64,000 bases of DNA from Spirodela intermedia (taxonomy: Eukaryota > Streptophyta > Magnoliopsida > Alismatales > Araceae). A program made the translations under genes and the position numbers. Under the pieces are notes generated by a model. It made no database searches, was not told the origin of the DNA, and worked only from the letters and a program-made list of their open reading frames with translations. This document shows positions 11,310 through 24,059 of this stretch, piece by piece; within the stretch, counting starts at the first letter, position 1; every line of letters starts with the position of its first letter. Location of the stretch: positions 4,967,037 through 5,031,036 of the forward strand of contig LR746272.1 of the NCBI GenBank assembly GCA_902729315.2, written 5' to 3'.

Positions 11310-13159
11310 TCCATGTAATGCTCTATGTGAATTGCTTCATATGTCTCTTATTTCATGAAATTCAACCATTCTCTATTCTATTAAAAAAGTTTTATTCATG
11401 CTGATCATGCATTTGTCATTGGCTTAATACATGCAAATTTAACAATTTTTATAATTGAACCTTCTAAATGAATTCTAGTATTACTCTAAGGTCAGATCAA
11501 TCCTCAAGGATGGTGAGAACTAGTTTAATTACATTTCTATTTTTTTAATACAAAACTAACTCAAAAGAAAATAAAATAAAATGGGATAAGATAAGTAATA
11601 AAATATTATCTTCAATACTTAATATCCTCCTCTAATTAATCAAATATATTTATTCCTCTTGTTAGCTCCAGATAATATGAATGAAAGTTTTCACAATGAG
11701 ATGATTAAATCATGATTAGAGGAAAATAGTTGAGAAATTGTGGAGTAGAAAGGTGAGAAGGGTAATCAATGGAATGACTTCTACTGATATGAAGATTAGT
11801 TTAAAATATTTAAAATAAATATAGAAATATAATTTAAATATTTAAATTATAGAAATATACTTGGTTGTCAATCAAAGATAAATTAAAATAATTATATTTT
11901 TCATCAGAGATAAATTCTAAAACTAATAGACTTTGTTGTTTGTCACACGACAAAGTCCTACAAGACTTCGAAAACTTTTAATTAATGTATTAAATCTCAA
12001 TGAAATCTTATAACCTCAAATAGAAATATTTTCCTTTCCTTATCTGTCACCTAAGGATAAGAAAAGAGATTGTAAGTAATTATAATCAGAATTTTACTAA
12101 ATTCATAATGATGAAGACTAAGAATAAATATTAAAGCTCTCCCTTTTCCTTGTTTGTCACCTAGGAAAATGAGTAGAAAAAAACGCTAAAATTAAATAAA
12201 TTTCAAAAGAGTCTTTTTGATCAATTTTAGTCACCCAAATAATAGAAAGAAAAATTAAATAAGACAATAATTACAATTTAAATCACAAAGACTCTAATGA
12301 TTCATTGTCAACTTATTTTGAGATCCCTCTCTTTGTTTCCTTGCTTTGCAACCTCCTCCTTTGCCTTATAGCCTCCTGCCCTCTAGCAAACCATTCGTCT
12401 TTCCCTCAAGATGATTGAGGAACCTCCTCTATTCTTCCTCAGATCCGAAAATCTTGTATTTGCTTTTGATTCAACCATTTTTTCTTCTTTTCCATCTTCA
12501 GTTTTTAACTTCTATTTTCCACTCCATTTCATGCCAAAAATTACAATTTTAGTATATGGATTTATTCAACCAAAAGTAGAGCTTCAATTTAAATTTCAGA
12601 TCAATCAGACTAATTCATAGAGAAAACATGATTTTTAGATCAATATTCATTTAGTTCCTGTCATTTTTTAGCATTTTTGGTGTTTTCCAAGTGTTTCCCA
12701 TAGTTGATCTAGAATTTGATTTAAAATGTCTTGACATGTCCAATTGATCTAAAATTTGAAATGAAGCATTATTAATGAATGATTATATATACTAAAAATG
12801 TAATTTTTGACAAGATTCAGAGAAGAAAATGAGAATCAAAGATTTCAAAGGGAAAAGAAGGAAAAAGTATTTAAATCAAAATGAAATGAGAGATTTTAGA
12901 CCAGATGAGTTGGAGGCTCACTCTTTTGAAAGGGGGGACAAATTGTGGGCTGGAAGTTAGGAGGCCAAAAGGCATAAAAAGGCAAGGGAACTAGCTAGCT
13001 GCATATCAACAAGGTTATTTACATTTTTAGTTTTAATTTTAATTTTTTTCCTATTCTTTGGCTAATAGACATTAATTAGATAGACCTTATTTTCGAATTC
13101 ATTTAATTTGAGTATTTCATTCTATCTCATTTTCTTAGGTGACATATATGGAAAGGAGA
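11310..13159 (+). other. AT-rich spacer, no recognisable gene
   Basis: About 1.85 kb of very AT-rich sequence with no convincing coding frame. A 69-aa open frame at 12411-12620 has no family signature. The only structure I see is a series of short stem-loops with GTC(A)C in the loop, at about 11866, 11931, 12036, 12139 and near 12222. It lies between two family A LTR pieces whose sequences overlap by about 65 bp, so it is not a simple insertion into one LTR. Confidence 0.5.
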
Positions 13160-13627
13160 AAACTTTAGTTTTTGTATTTATTTTTTATCAAAATAAAACT
13201 TCATTTAATTATGATTCTTCTAGCTTTTACAAATCTTAATTTGATCAATTAAATCGTCTATAATCGTTTACATAAGAATTATTTGGCAGAACTCTGTTTT
13301 TACTCGATTCACATTCATCAAGCACTGGCATCATCCTTACATCCATATCCTTATTTCCCTTTTTCATAAATTTTAAATATATTTTAATTTCATTTTGTAG
13401 TATAAAATTCATAAAAACTTGTATTCTTTGAGTAAAATTCTGAAAAATTACTTGATATTTTATTACATCCCTGTGATTGACCTGAAAAATTACCACTATT
13501 TTTGAAAGTTTTATTGAATTATAGTTGATAGATTTGTTCAGAAATACTTCTAAATATCTGAAAATTAGTATTTTTTAGTTTTATAAATTTTAAAATTTTA
13601 TAATTTACTATAAAACGACTAAGTCAC
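13160..13627 (+). repeat. Family A LTR 3' fragment (old)
   Basis: The last ~470 bp of a plus-oriented LTR: the TTCTAGCTTTTACAAATC block, the CATCCTTACATCCATATCC block and the terminal ACGACTAAGTCACGT. It is diverged, with CpG sites largely turned to TpG/CpA. It overlaps the L4 3' end by about 65 bp, so it is either a separate copy or a partial duplication of L4. Confidence 0.75.
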
Positions 13628-13639
13628 GTTTTTTTCAAT

Positions 13640-14476
13640 TAATTAGAGATAATTTATTTTATGAATTTGTGATCTTTTTATCTAAAATTGTTCAATAGTT
13701 AGTAATGATGCTCATACTTTGTGAAATGTTGAAGATATTTTCACTAATGATATGGTGGCTTAATCATTGATCAGTCATTTATAAGAAAATCACAATTTAA
13801 TTAGATAAAAATATGAGTTTTGACTTTGGTGAGATTCGAATCTTTGTCAATTATCTACTTGTATGAAAGAGAAGTAATCATTAATTATACTTATACCCTT
13901 ATCTACTGACATCATGAAGTCACTTGATTCTCATAGAGCAAAGGTATTATAAGTATAAAAATATGAAAACATACTTAGGAGTGTTGGCATGGGTTTAGTT
14001 CCAGATCAGCTATTTCTGATGATTCGAGATGCATATATAGTAATACGTATTTCTATCCTTAATATACTCTCTCTCATATGTGTATGACCACTCCTCGCCT
14101 CATGTGTGGCTTACCACCAATGACATAGAAGGAGAGTGACACACACCTGCCCTCTACCAATTCTTAGCCACTTAAGCCCCCTACTTGCAGCTCTACTTGA
14201 CTATGCTTTTGACCTGCATGTAGGCTTAGTTAGTTGACGGGTCCCCCCTTTTTTTATATTATTTGTAATTTATTTATTTCCTTTTATTTACCTTTAAAAA
14301 GTATTTTATAAAAATTATATAAACTCACATTAAATTATATAATTAGTCAAAAATTTATGTTAACTAACTAAAAACTATTTTTCATAATTTAACATAAATA
14401 TAAACCTATTTATTATGAGTTAAGACTTAAAATATATTATTAATTAATTATTATCTCATGATAATGAAAACTTATA
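13640..14476 (-). repeat. Old family A LTR 5' fragment
   Basis: A minus-oriented 5' half of a family A LTR, strongly diverged, ending in the inverted LTR start (CTCATGATAATGAAAACTTATA) at 14476. It contains an extra segment of about 110 bp at 13850-13975, near the normal position of the TTCGAAC motif, which is shared only with the old LTR at 60560-61346. The USE is decayed (GTTCCAGATCA), yet the distance to TATATAG is still 25 bp. Confidence 0.78.
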
Positions 14477-17400
14477 AAAAAATTGTGATCATATGAATGT
14501 ATATATGTAGATATTTTGGAGACTTCATTGAATGAAGATAAACCACACATAATCACCAAAATTTGAATTTTTCATTTTCCTCGATTTGAGATGGTAGCTC
14601 ACACAATTGAGAAGAATTTGTTTGTCTGCTGTTAAGCCCATTTGTGTTAGGGCAGATGGAGATTTCTCCATCTCATCAAACTATCATAAGAGATCAAATA
14701 ACAATATTTTAACAAAGGAACTATGTATGTTCAGATTTTCGCAATGACTGGAAAAGAAATATCATCAGCCTATCTACATGATTTTAAATGATGCATGTCA
14801 AAATGACACATCCGTCTGCCTTTGGAAGTATTGGTTGTGATCACTTGGAGAACGTCTTTCCTAAAACCCATGTTGCTTTCATTGGTCAATATCAAGAGCA
14901 CTACACGTAATACTTAACCTTTATGCTAAGATAGTCTATTCTTATCGTGAGATGCAAAGGTCGATTGATGCAGATGGCTTGTCAAGGTAGTCATCAAATA
15001 GGCAAACATGAGCAAACTAGAGATGGGCTGGTTGATGTACTAGGGTGAGATGGCATAGTGCTAAATGAGGAGGCTCTACTGCTGCTACTATCGAATTGAA
15101 CTTATGATCATATAAATCGGATTTATATGACTCCGAAACAAAAGAAGTCAACTCAGTCTTGTGGTATTATTTATGGGCGCGTAGATAATCAGACTCGTAA
15201 CCACAATATCTGCGAGCGTTCTCCGTATTACAATCTTGGTACTAAAGAACGGGTGCAAGAGAGTTCAAAACATAAGCTAGTAATACTGTTTCTGGGCTCT
15301 AGGTTTCCAACAGACCTTCAATGAGGCATTTGGACGGCAGAAAGAAAAGAGAAAGTCGGGAGTGATGCCTCCCCACTCTATTTATCGTATACCCAACCAT
15401 GATCGTCTGGAAATCACCACAACATGCTGAACGGAAGCTTCCAGCGGACTCTAGTGGATCTGGCCACCTATCCCTGTATCAGGTCCGTCTCTGGCCGGCG
15501 CACTGCTCCCGCAAAGTTTGAGGATATGGTCCCTCGACGAAGTTTCTTCCATCTAGGAAAACGGATGCAATTAGTGAGAAGAAGAGAAGGAAGGAAAACT
15601 ATGTGTCACAAATATCACGATACCACAACGTCGAGACTCCTCTCAGGTGTCTCCTCCATCGTCTTCTTCTCCCTTATAGAGTAATCGCTTGCTGAATAGA
15701 AACCGATTAATCCAAAGTACGCCTTTGCGATGAGACGGTGGGGTGCCCACCAGGGTGTGGAGGCTTCCTCCGTAACCCTGCCCTCCATCTCCCTTCACAG
15801 CGGGTTGGTCTGCTTTTCTCTATTCTCCGGCCGTAGCAGTGGCTTTCCGGGTGATGGGGGGAGGTTTCTGGCTTTGGCGCCGCCTCTGCCTCCCTTGACG
15901 ATCTTTTATTTCCGAAACAAGTTGACCGAAATTAGCTTTTTTAGCCAACAGGCAGTCTATTGTAAAACTACAGGCGGTATTTGTTTCGAAGAAAACCACA
16001 GCGAATATATACATACATATACTGTAGGCTTTTGTCACCGTCTGAAGTTCTAGTATATCGTCTGACCTGCGCTAAAATCTCACGACACTTGGGAATTCTG
16101 GATAGTGTCATCTGACCAGGTCGGATTCAGGTTCTGGATACTTTGACCAGAGTTTTTCCCTGTCATTTCATTTCACCAGGAGGGAGTCGGGCACAACTCG
16201 ACATCTAGAGAAGCAATGAATCCAAATGTTGACCGGTTTCTCAAACTAAAGTGTCTGAAGTAAAAATCAACTTTTATTGGAAAACACCTACTAATTTGGA
16301 ATTATAGTGTAACTTGAAATCCAATACTTGAAATTTTATTTCCTATTTTGCACTAAATGGATAATAGATGAAGCGAATATCCCTCTAGGAAGGAACATAA
16401 GATTATTTTCTTGCTATCTCAAGATTAACTTTGAGAATTGGGTTCCATTAACTTGACAAGGTAATCCAGGACTTCCCGCGTACAAGAAAGAAATCTGGAA
16501 GGAAACCAACCTGAGAGACGTTCGTCAGCAATCAGGTAAGCATAGCTATTAAAGAGTATTAGACCCCGAAATAATATATATTATATTTAGTTATTTACGA
16601 GATTCGAGTTAAAGAGAAATCTAGTAGAAAAGTTTCAAGGCAATCTTTGAATCTTTGATTCCTCCTCTAGGGCCTTGCCACGATATAGGAATAACGAGAG
16701 ATGTGTTCGAGCGCGTTCGCATGTGCCGATACTGCAGGGCCATCCTGAGAGAGGAATTGACAACTCCCACAGATGTACAAAACAATCTGACATATCAACA
16801 CAACTGCGTGGGACTTGGATTTCATTGAGATCAAATTGGCACATATTTGAGTTCCGTTGATTGAATCATACGATCAAAAATGCACACCAAATACTAAATC
16901 TGACTCTCTGTGAAAAAACAAGACAATAAGAGATGAATTCCTTGGGAGAAGCTCACAGAAAGAGATGAGAGGAATGATCGTGCATAAGTTGTCGAGTGTA
17001 ACGTCTTCTACGGACTTCAGAAGGAGCAAAATCAGGTCTTTACATCGACAACGTACAACGGGTTAAAGCCTATGGAGCTTGCTCCGTTCTAGTATAGCTT
17101 TTCATAGATTTGACTGCCTGAATAACACTAAGACACCTCGGGGACGAGCTGCTAGCGACACCTCTCGCAGATAAAAGCTCTAGTGGATCTGCCCAGGATT
17201 CCCTGGATCAGGCTTCTCCCTCTGGGGCCTCTTCATCCGTGGAAATGGAAAGATCTTGTCCACTAATGAGATCTCTTCCTAATGAGAAGGAAGGTTGCAA
17301 TCAGGGATAAAGAGGATAAGAGTAAATACTAGCTCTCGAAGAGGATGAGGTCGGCCGTACCGTAACAACGAGACACCGTCCGGCTTTGGTCTCCACTGTC

Positions 17401-18899
17401 TCTTCCTTCGTGGAGTCGTCGCCTAGGGGACAGAAAGTGAGGAAGCGGACGTAGGACTTCACAACGAACCAACGGGAATGGGCCCACCCCGGCGAGGAGG
17501 CTACCTCTCTATCCGTGGCCTCCATCTTCCCTCTCGGCATATTCTTCTTCTGTCCTCTGACTTTATATCGAGTTCGCGCCGTCTTTATTTAACCTCATGT
17601 CTTTTTATCTTCTAAGCATGCTTGACCCAAAAGGCTTTCCTCATTCAACGTCATCCAACACCATGGTGATTAAATATTCTTCCGCATGCCGCTCTTTTTT
17701 AACCAATATTTCCTAATATTTTCTAAATACCATATCCATATAATTGTAACTTGTTTTCTCCCTAAATACCCTTAAGCATAAATTATCTTACTCGAATGAA
17801 TTGACTGCAGACAAATTATAAAGTCTCAGTTTCGTCTTTCAAGGTACGTGATCCATGACGACGAATAATGTTTAAATATTTAAATGAATTAATATTAGTG
17901 TAATTTAATATTTGGATAAATCGCTTATCTATTTCATATTTTTAGCGCTACCCGTGGCATAGATTCTGTGTGCCTCTGATCGCCTGGAATTCCATAACCA
18001 CCTTCTGACCCTTGTGAAGTTGCTCTTCTCGTGGGGACGAACAACACTGCTTTGACTAGATTGAATTCAGGCTTAGAAAGTATTGAATCTGTGGGCGCCG
18101 ATCGAAGTATGAACCGAATACGGTTTCAAAGTCGTAGGTCCCAAATATTTTACGACTGTTTGACTTATCTAAATTAAAATCAGGAAATTTAGGATCATAT
18201 CCATTACTACAGGAATTTGTGATAGCTCCATATCCATATCTTTCAATATTGTCTTCTGTGCATGCTAATTTAAATATCATTGACTTTACGTATGACGTTT
18301 TATGTATTATATGATAACAGGAGGGAGAGAGAGAGAGAGAGAGAGAGCACGATGTCACGTTTGAGACACCAGCTCCGTATGATCTTTTTGACAGAAGATT
18401 GTAGTTGCCAAAGTAATATAATTCTGGTGTCTGATGTCATTTGGCATATTCTATGATTGGGAGGAAGTTGGCGACGACTTTTCCGGGGGCCTCTAGAGCT
18501 CTTTCACAATCCTCTTCTGAAGAGGGACTGCAGTGAATCTGCCCCAGCTTCCCTGGATCCCTCGGTGATGCCTCTGGTTTACCTTCGATCACCATCAGAT
18601 AGCCAACGAAATGGAAGGCGAGTTGGGTACGGCGACGGTGGGAAACTTTCGTCGTTTGCGGCGTGGTCCGTTCTCGTCTGTCGTATGATTCCGCCGTTTC
18701 TCTGGATCCTTGCGGCGGATGCAGTGGTTTTGGGCGCGGGGGCTTTTCGTGGTCCCGTCCTATTTTCTTTGAAACCTTTAGTGTTTCCCGAAAAATGAAG
18801 GCCCACATTGCTCATCAAACGTCATCATCCATCAACTTTATAATTCCACAGTTCTTACACTTTAATGACTAGGGGTTTAATTGATTTCAATTATCCCGA
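14477..18899 (+). other. Low-copy sequence, no recognisable gene
   Basis: Mixed AT-rich and moderately GC-rich sequence. Several open frames of 60-120 codons (15127-15324, 15424-15684, 15730-16053, 17301-17540 minus, 18437-18808) show no domain, no partner exons and no consistent strand. Three related segments around 15445-15500, 17165-17215 and 18515-18570 share a CTCTAGTGGATCTGCCC / TTCCCTGGATC core. A short GA microsatellite is at 18325-18347. The GC-rich patches at 15720-15900 and 18440-18800 could be decayed gene or transposon pieces. Confidence 0.45.
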
Positions 18900-20829
18900 T
18901 GTTTTAGGAGAAATTCTTCCAATACTGATTTTTGTAACATAGAAGAGAATTTGATTAAAATTTTCGTGTTTTAATTCAGTATTAAAAAGTTTTCTATGAC
19001 TCAAGGTGAACGAGGTAACATCCTGAGGCTCCTGTTCAATATAGAAGTCAAGGCACTTCATCGTCTGATTGGAAAGACCTTAATTTCTAACTGTTTTTTC
19101 ATGCATGTAAAATTCTCGTCCAAAGCTGAGGCTTTTGGCTTGTTCTAGAAGACAATTAAAAACCAAAAGTCAGCTGAAATATTTGGTGTATTTCATTTAC
19201 GTCGTTGAAACTTTCAGATCATTTTTTTCCATTCATCCTCTATAAAGAGCTTCTTACATTTACTTACCTTTATAGATGCATACGTGAATGCAAATCCACC
19301 AGGTTACAAGTATTCACACATATAATAGCTGACGGCAACAGAAAATGCCTCTCAAGAAGCCAAAACCATAGCCATGATGACTGAGGAGATCCTCTAGCTC
19401 TCGGGCATTGTTCAATTTATCTTCCTCCCTATATCTTTATCTATTATCGGGGATTCCTAGGGACAACGAGATCAGATCAAAACTCATTTTAGTCGTTAAG
19501 AGGTGTGTAGAGAAATCTTCAGCAATGGACGACCAGCTAAAGACTACAGCTTCTATCAGTGAGTTAAATTAGTATATCAGGGCTTCTCGGTGAGCTTAGA
19601 ACTAGGAACACTAGAATAGGTGAATCAATGAACTCCATCGAATGCTCTTGCTACAAGGCCTACTCAGATGTCCAACGACTCCACTTTGCTTATATCTTTC
19701 TCCCACATGGATAGGCTACAAGGAAGATTTTACCGGGAGATTGAGCTAGGGATTTAATAGACTGCTGGATGTAACAAAATATTATTGATGGCTAGATTCC
19801 ATGAGCATTCATGTGCTCCATCACAGTCCATTCTTTAAGATTTCAGATTTGAGAATATTATCAGATGGAGAGAACCTAAAGGATCAACCATGTTATTGAT
19901 TGAATGGGTAGTTCTGAACCCTTCTACTCTTTCAACCAGTAGACTCATGCATAAGATTATTGGTTAAGGTATTTTAGGCATGTGTATTTTTCTTTTGACA
20001 TGTACCCTTCTATGGTAAATCTCCACTTATTAGCAAAAAATAAAACCTAATTCAGCATTTGGAAAACATTAGCTCTCTTCTCTTCATGTGTGATCTCAAA
20101 GGTTCATTATTTAGTTTCATTTTACATCTACCCATCCATATGCCCTAACCACATACATTTGTATGCATACAAGATTTAGTCTTTCTTGATAACTTAGATC
20201 TCTCTCTCTCTCACACACACACACACTTATTGGAATAGAGGATAGTCAAAGAAGTTTATTCAATCTACTTCCATCATTGTCTACTATAAGTTAAATATAA
20301 ACTTGTATAGGTCTGTGTCACACATGTTTGAACATTAAATGAATATTATTTTGATGATGACAAATAATCATAACATAAAGGTAAAGAACAAACTATGCTT
20401 ATTGATCATGAAATTTATTTAAGAATATATTATTTTACATGAATATACAATTAATTAAATATAAATTCATTTATTTAAATTAATAGTTTTAAATATCTAA
20501 ATAGAAATTATAGAATGTATTTGTGACAAATAATATTGAATTAAACTGTTTTTCCAAATTTTATCGTTCAAAATTATTATTTTACAGATTTCTATGAAAA
20601 TTATTAATATAAGTTAAAACCATCCTGGAGGGAAAGTAATGATTAACACAAAAGAATTAATCTAACTCAATTTACAATATGCTCATAATACTAAATCATT
20701 ATTTTCAATCATTCTTGATATTAAATTAATTAATCAAATTTGAACAAATTATATTGTTGCTCAAGGGTTTTTCAATGTTAACAAATAGTATCTAAAAATG
20801 ATGTTCATCATTGTATGTCATTGAGTTAT
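18900..20829 (+). other. AT-rich spacer, nothing recognised
   Basis: AT-rich intergenic sequence without a usable coding frame. The only simple feature is a (TC)n(AC)n microsatellite at about 20192-20226. Confidence 0.5.
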
Positions 20830-20984
20830 TGTTAAAGCTAAATTTTTGTATTTTAATTAGTTTTATTATTTTAGTTTCATATGTTAACTTGAAAAATAAA
20901 TATAATAATACATTTTTGAATTAGGAAGTTTGAAGTTAAATGAGTTAGGTAACTTTTTATTATTAAAAAAATATAAGAATAAAA

Positions 20985-21336
20985 AATAAAAATATTGTCA
21001 CCCTTTGGTGAGCCAATGCTCAACAATTGACCCAAAGGGGGACTACACTCAAGTGGGTAGACCTAGATTGGGGGGGAGCCATGAGTCGGGCTCAAGTGGT
21101 GAAGGATGGATTCACTTCACCCATGTGTGCCTCACTTCCCTACCACATCTTGGTCACCAATCGGTGATGGAGTAAGGATTGTTGTACACACGTGTGTGAG
21201 CTAGGGCAGACTACCTTTTACCTTCTCCCAAGATGGTCTTGGACATTATATGATTTCGAGAGAAGGGATTTTTACTAATAGACCATAACTTTGATATATA
21301 TTCAGTTCAATTGATGAAAAACTTCAGATGTGAGAC
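20985..21336 (-). promoter_or_regulatory. USE-TATA module in S1
   Basis: On the minus strand GTCTCACATCT (21336-21326) is a two-mismatch USE, followed by exactly 25 bp and TATATA (21300-21295). The body downstream is alignable with the family A module (for example the ATCCTTACTCCATCACCGATTGG stretch corresponds to CTCCTTGCCCCACAGCCGGC in family A). It ends at T runs near 20990. Confidence 0.5.
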
Positions 21337-22606
21337 TAAAAGTTATATTATGTTTCAGGGCAATGGTTTGGAGTGTGGTGTGATCTAGTAGTGCTTAGTG
21401 GGCCACATTACTAGATAAAGCACATCTTGTAGTTGGCGAACTATCATGGTACCTGAAGCCTAAAGTAGTTCATCAGCGGCTTGTGAATTTGACATCACTC
21501 AACACACGTGACCAAAAATGATGATCCAATGGTGAGTGAAGTGCCATAGTACTAGAGACTTAAGTTTTTTGTTAGTAGTGATTTGTGATGGATTAATCCT
21601 GCATCACTTAGTGTGCCATATGACTAAGCATATTTGATCTAGTGGCACATGAAGTACCACAATACTAAGAACTTAAGTTCTCGCACATATCACTATTATG
21701 GATATAAAGATAATAATTGATTATTTATCTTGTAGAATAGATATTATCAATTATCTTTAATCGCGGATACGACACTCGTTTCTTCTCTCTTTTATGCAAT
21801 CAATGCCTTTGGTGTTCAACAAGCTCATTCCTTCCTCCCCCACTTGCACTCAAGACCTCTAACAAGTGGTCAATTCTTTCCGTCTTCCCCTAGATAGTGG
21901 TGATAGCATGGTTGACCCTTCTTTTCGGCATATCTCTTTGGCAAGTGACACAACATTTTTGGACAATACTTTTGTGACTTTCGGTGTGGTGTGGCACATC
22001 TAGATGAAACTAAGTTGCCACATTGGTGTCTCTAGTTGCCTAGAAGGCAGACTAAACTTGGGCAATGATTTCTTTCTTACTTTTATCATTTATTTACATG
22101 TTTTCAGTATTTATTTACATTTAGGACAAATTATTTTATTTCATATCTGTTTCAATTGAAATAAGTAGAACTAATTCAAATCCTAATGAATGATCTTCAT
22201 ACTTTTTCTTAATCCTCCAAAACTCATTTGAGATCAAGCTAAGATCACAACTTAATTTTTATTAATTTTTTCAGTCAAATCTTGAAGTATTCATATTCTA
22301 AGTGTTCCACAAATAACAAGTATTTTTCTATTTTTGAACACAAAATCAGTAAGGTTAAAAGTTGATCAATGAGTGTTGAACTCTTGAAATAAGGTGGAGA
22401 CATTCACAATTGACATCATGTCATGTGTGTGAATTTTTTAGCACACATTTGTTTGAGAATCATGATCACCGTAAAAATGGGTGATCATGAGCACACATTC
22501 ATTTGAGAATCATCATCATAACTATGTTTCTCTCTATCTATATTATCATCTTATTTTTCTCTTCCTTTCTCTTATGAGACCTCTTCTTCTCTCTTTGCCT
22601 CTCATG

Positions 22607-22609
<3 letters not shown>

Positions 22610-22667
<58 letters not shown>
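22610..22667 (+). repeat. (CT)n microsatellite
   Basis: About 28 uninterrupted CT units inside S1. The matching part of S3 (51110-51460) is an interrupted CT-rich tract, so the array is a family S trait that has expanded here. Confidence 0.9.
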
Positions 22668-22671
<4 letters not shown>

Positions 22672-23018
22672 GACCCTTTTATCTCTTAGAGTCATGATGA
22701 GATTTCTCTCTTCCTCTCTCTTTCTCTTTCTTTTATGAGAGGTCTCTTATCTCCCTTTCGTAAGAGTTCTCTCTTTTCCTCTTTCCTTTCTCTACTTCTA
22801 TTCCTTTATTCTTCTCTCCTCACTCTTCTATTTTATTATTTCCATTAAATAGTGATAATATTTTAAAATCACTCTATATATAAACTAAATTAATTTTTCA
22901 TGACACATTATTCAATCTCCCTATATTTGACTTGAGACTTACATCTATACTAATATTTTATTAAGTCTTAGGTATAAATATTATTAGATAATAGATATTT
23001 AAACACAACAAGTGCACA

Positions 23019-24059
23019 TAAATTATGACTCTAGATATTGAGATCATGATTCAATACATTTTTTTGATAGTCATAGTTTACTTGAGGTAATTTAGATAAA
23101 TTATGAGTAATAAATTAAGATAATTCAAAATGTATTATCAGTTTGCTTCAATAATATTAGTATATTAGTAGACCTTTTGAGCCAAAAATTTTAAATATAT
23201 GAGTTAATATTAATAGAAATACATATCAGCTACTCTTATGGAATGTGTAAAAAGTCATGTGGTATAAATTCAGCCATTTGAATTTTGAACTAATTTTATA
23301 CTTTAACATTGAGAGAGAAAAAAATATGTTTTTTAATCTGATTTGTCTACAAATTAAGCACCTCTCTAAAGGTTAATTTGTTCTAAATGGCCACACCTTA
23401 CCACTTTCTCATCTTGAGAGGCTTGGTGACATTTTCTAATGAGATTTACAAACTAATTTCAATAGTCTTCTTTTCTTGGTCGAACAATAAAAAGGAAGCC
23501 TATTGAGGAACAAATTTCAAGTTCCACGTGATTCTTCTCAACCAAGTTCAAGCAAGAACATCTTCAATGGCCCAGCATCCTAACTAGTAGAGGACAGAAA
23601 AATCAAGTAGCAGTTCATAATCCTCTTCATCAAAGTTTTGAACAACAAGTCACTACTATCTTTTGGAAATTACCTCCAGTAAAATAATTTCTTACCTTTG
23701 TGAGAAGAACTTGTGAGCAAATTAATATTTAATCATTAAGGAAACTGAGCCCTATAACCAGGTGTTGACCTCCTAGAGTGGAGCCCAAGTCAACAGTTGT
23801 GATTGGTGAATAGTTAATTTTGTTGAACTTAAGGATCATATTTTTTGGAAAGTGAACATAATTAGGGGGCTGAAGCACTATAAAAATGCTTGATTTTCTT
23901 AGATGTAGACTTGCCTTATGATCTAAGATTAGAAGAGTAGATTATATATTTCAAAAGAGTTGACCAAAAGTCAAAACTATATCCAATCAATTTAGTCACA
24001 CTCTTTTTGACCTATGTGTGGCATAAAATCAACAACATGGTCAATGGGGGCATACCTCC
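23019..24059 (+). other. AT-rich spacer, nothing recognised
   Basis: About 1 kb between S1 and L6 without an open frame or repeat that I can identify. Once L6 is removed it continues at 25643. Confidence 0.45.

Larger units (their letters stand above)
20830..23018 (+). repeat. S1: LTR of family S
   Basis: About 2.19 kb from TGTTAAAGC to AAGTGCACA, so it begins TG and ends CA. It aligns over its whole length with 47439-50878 (after removing L8), and its last ~700 bp align with 50884-51660. Its flanks (GTTAT / TAAAT) show no target duplication and I see no PBS next to it. Orientation of the family is not proven; plus is the display strand. It contains the same USE-TATA module as family A, on the minus strand. 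Old, with many transitions relative to S2. Confidence 0.65.

Noticed and set aside
15424-16053. Short frames (86 and 107 codons) as host exons
   Set aside because: No domain, no consistent splice signals, overlapping frames on the opposite strand.
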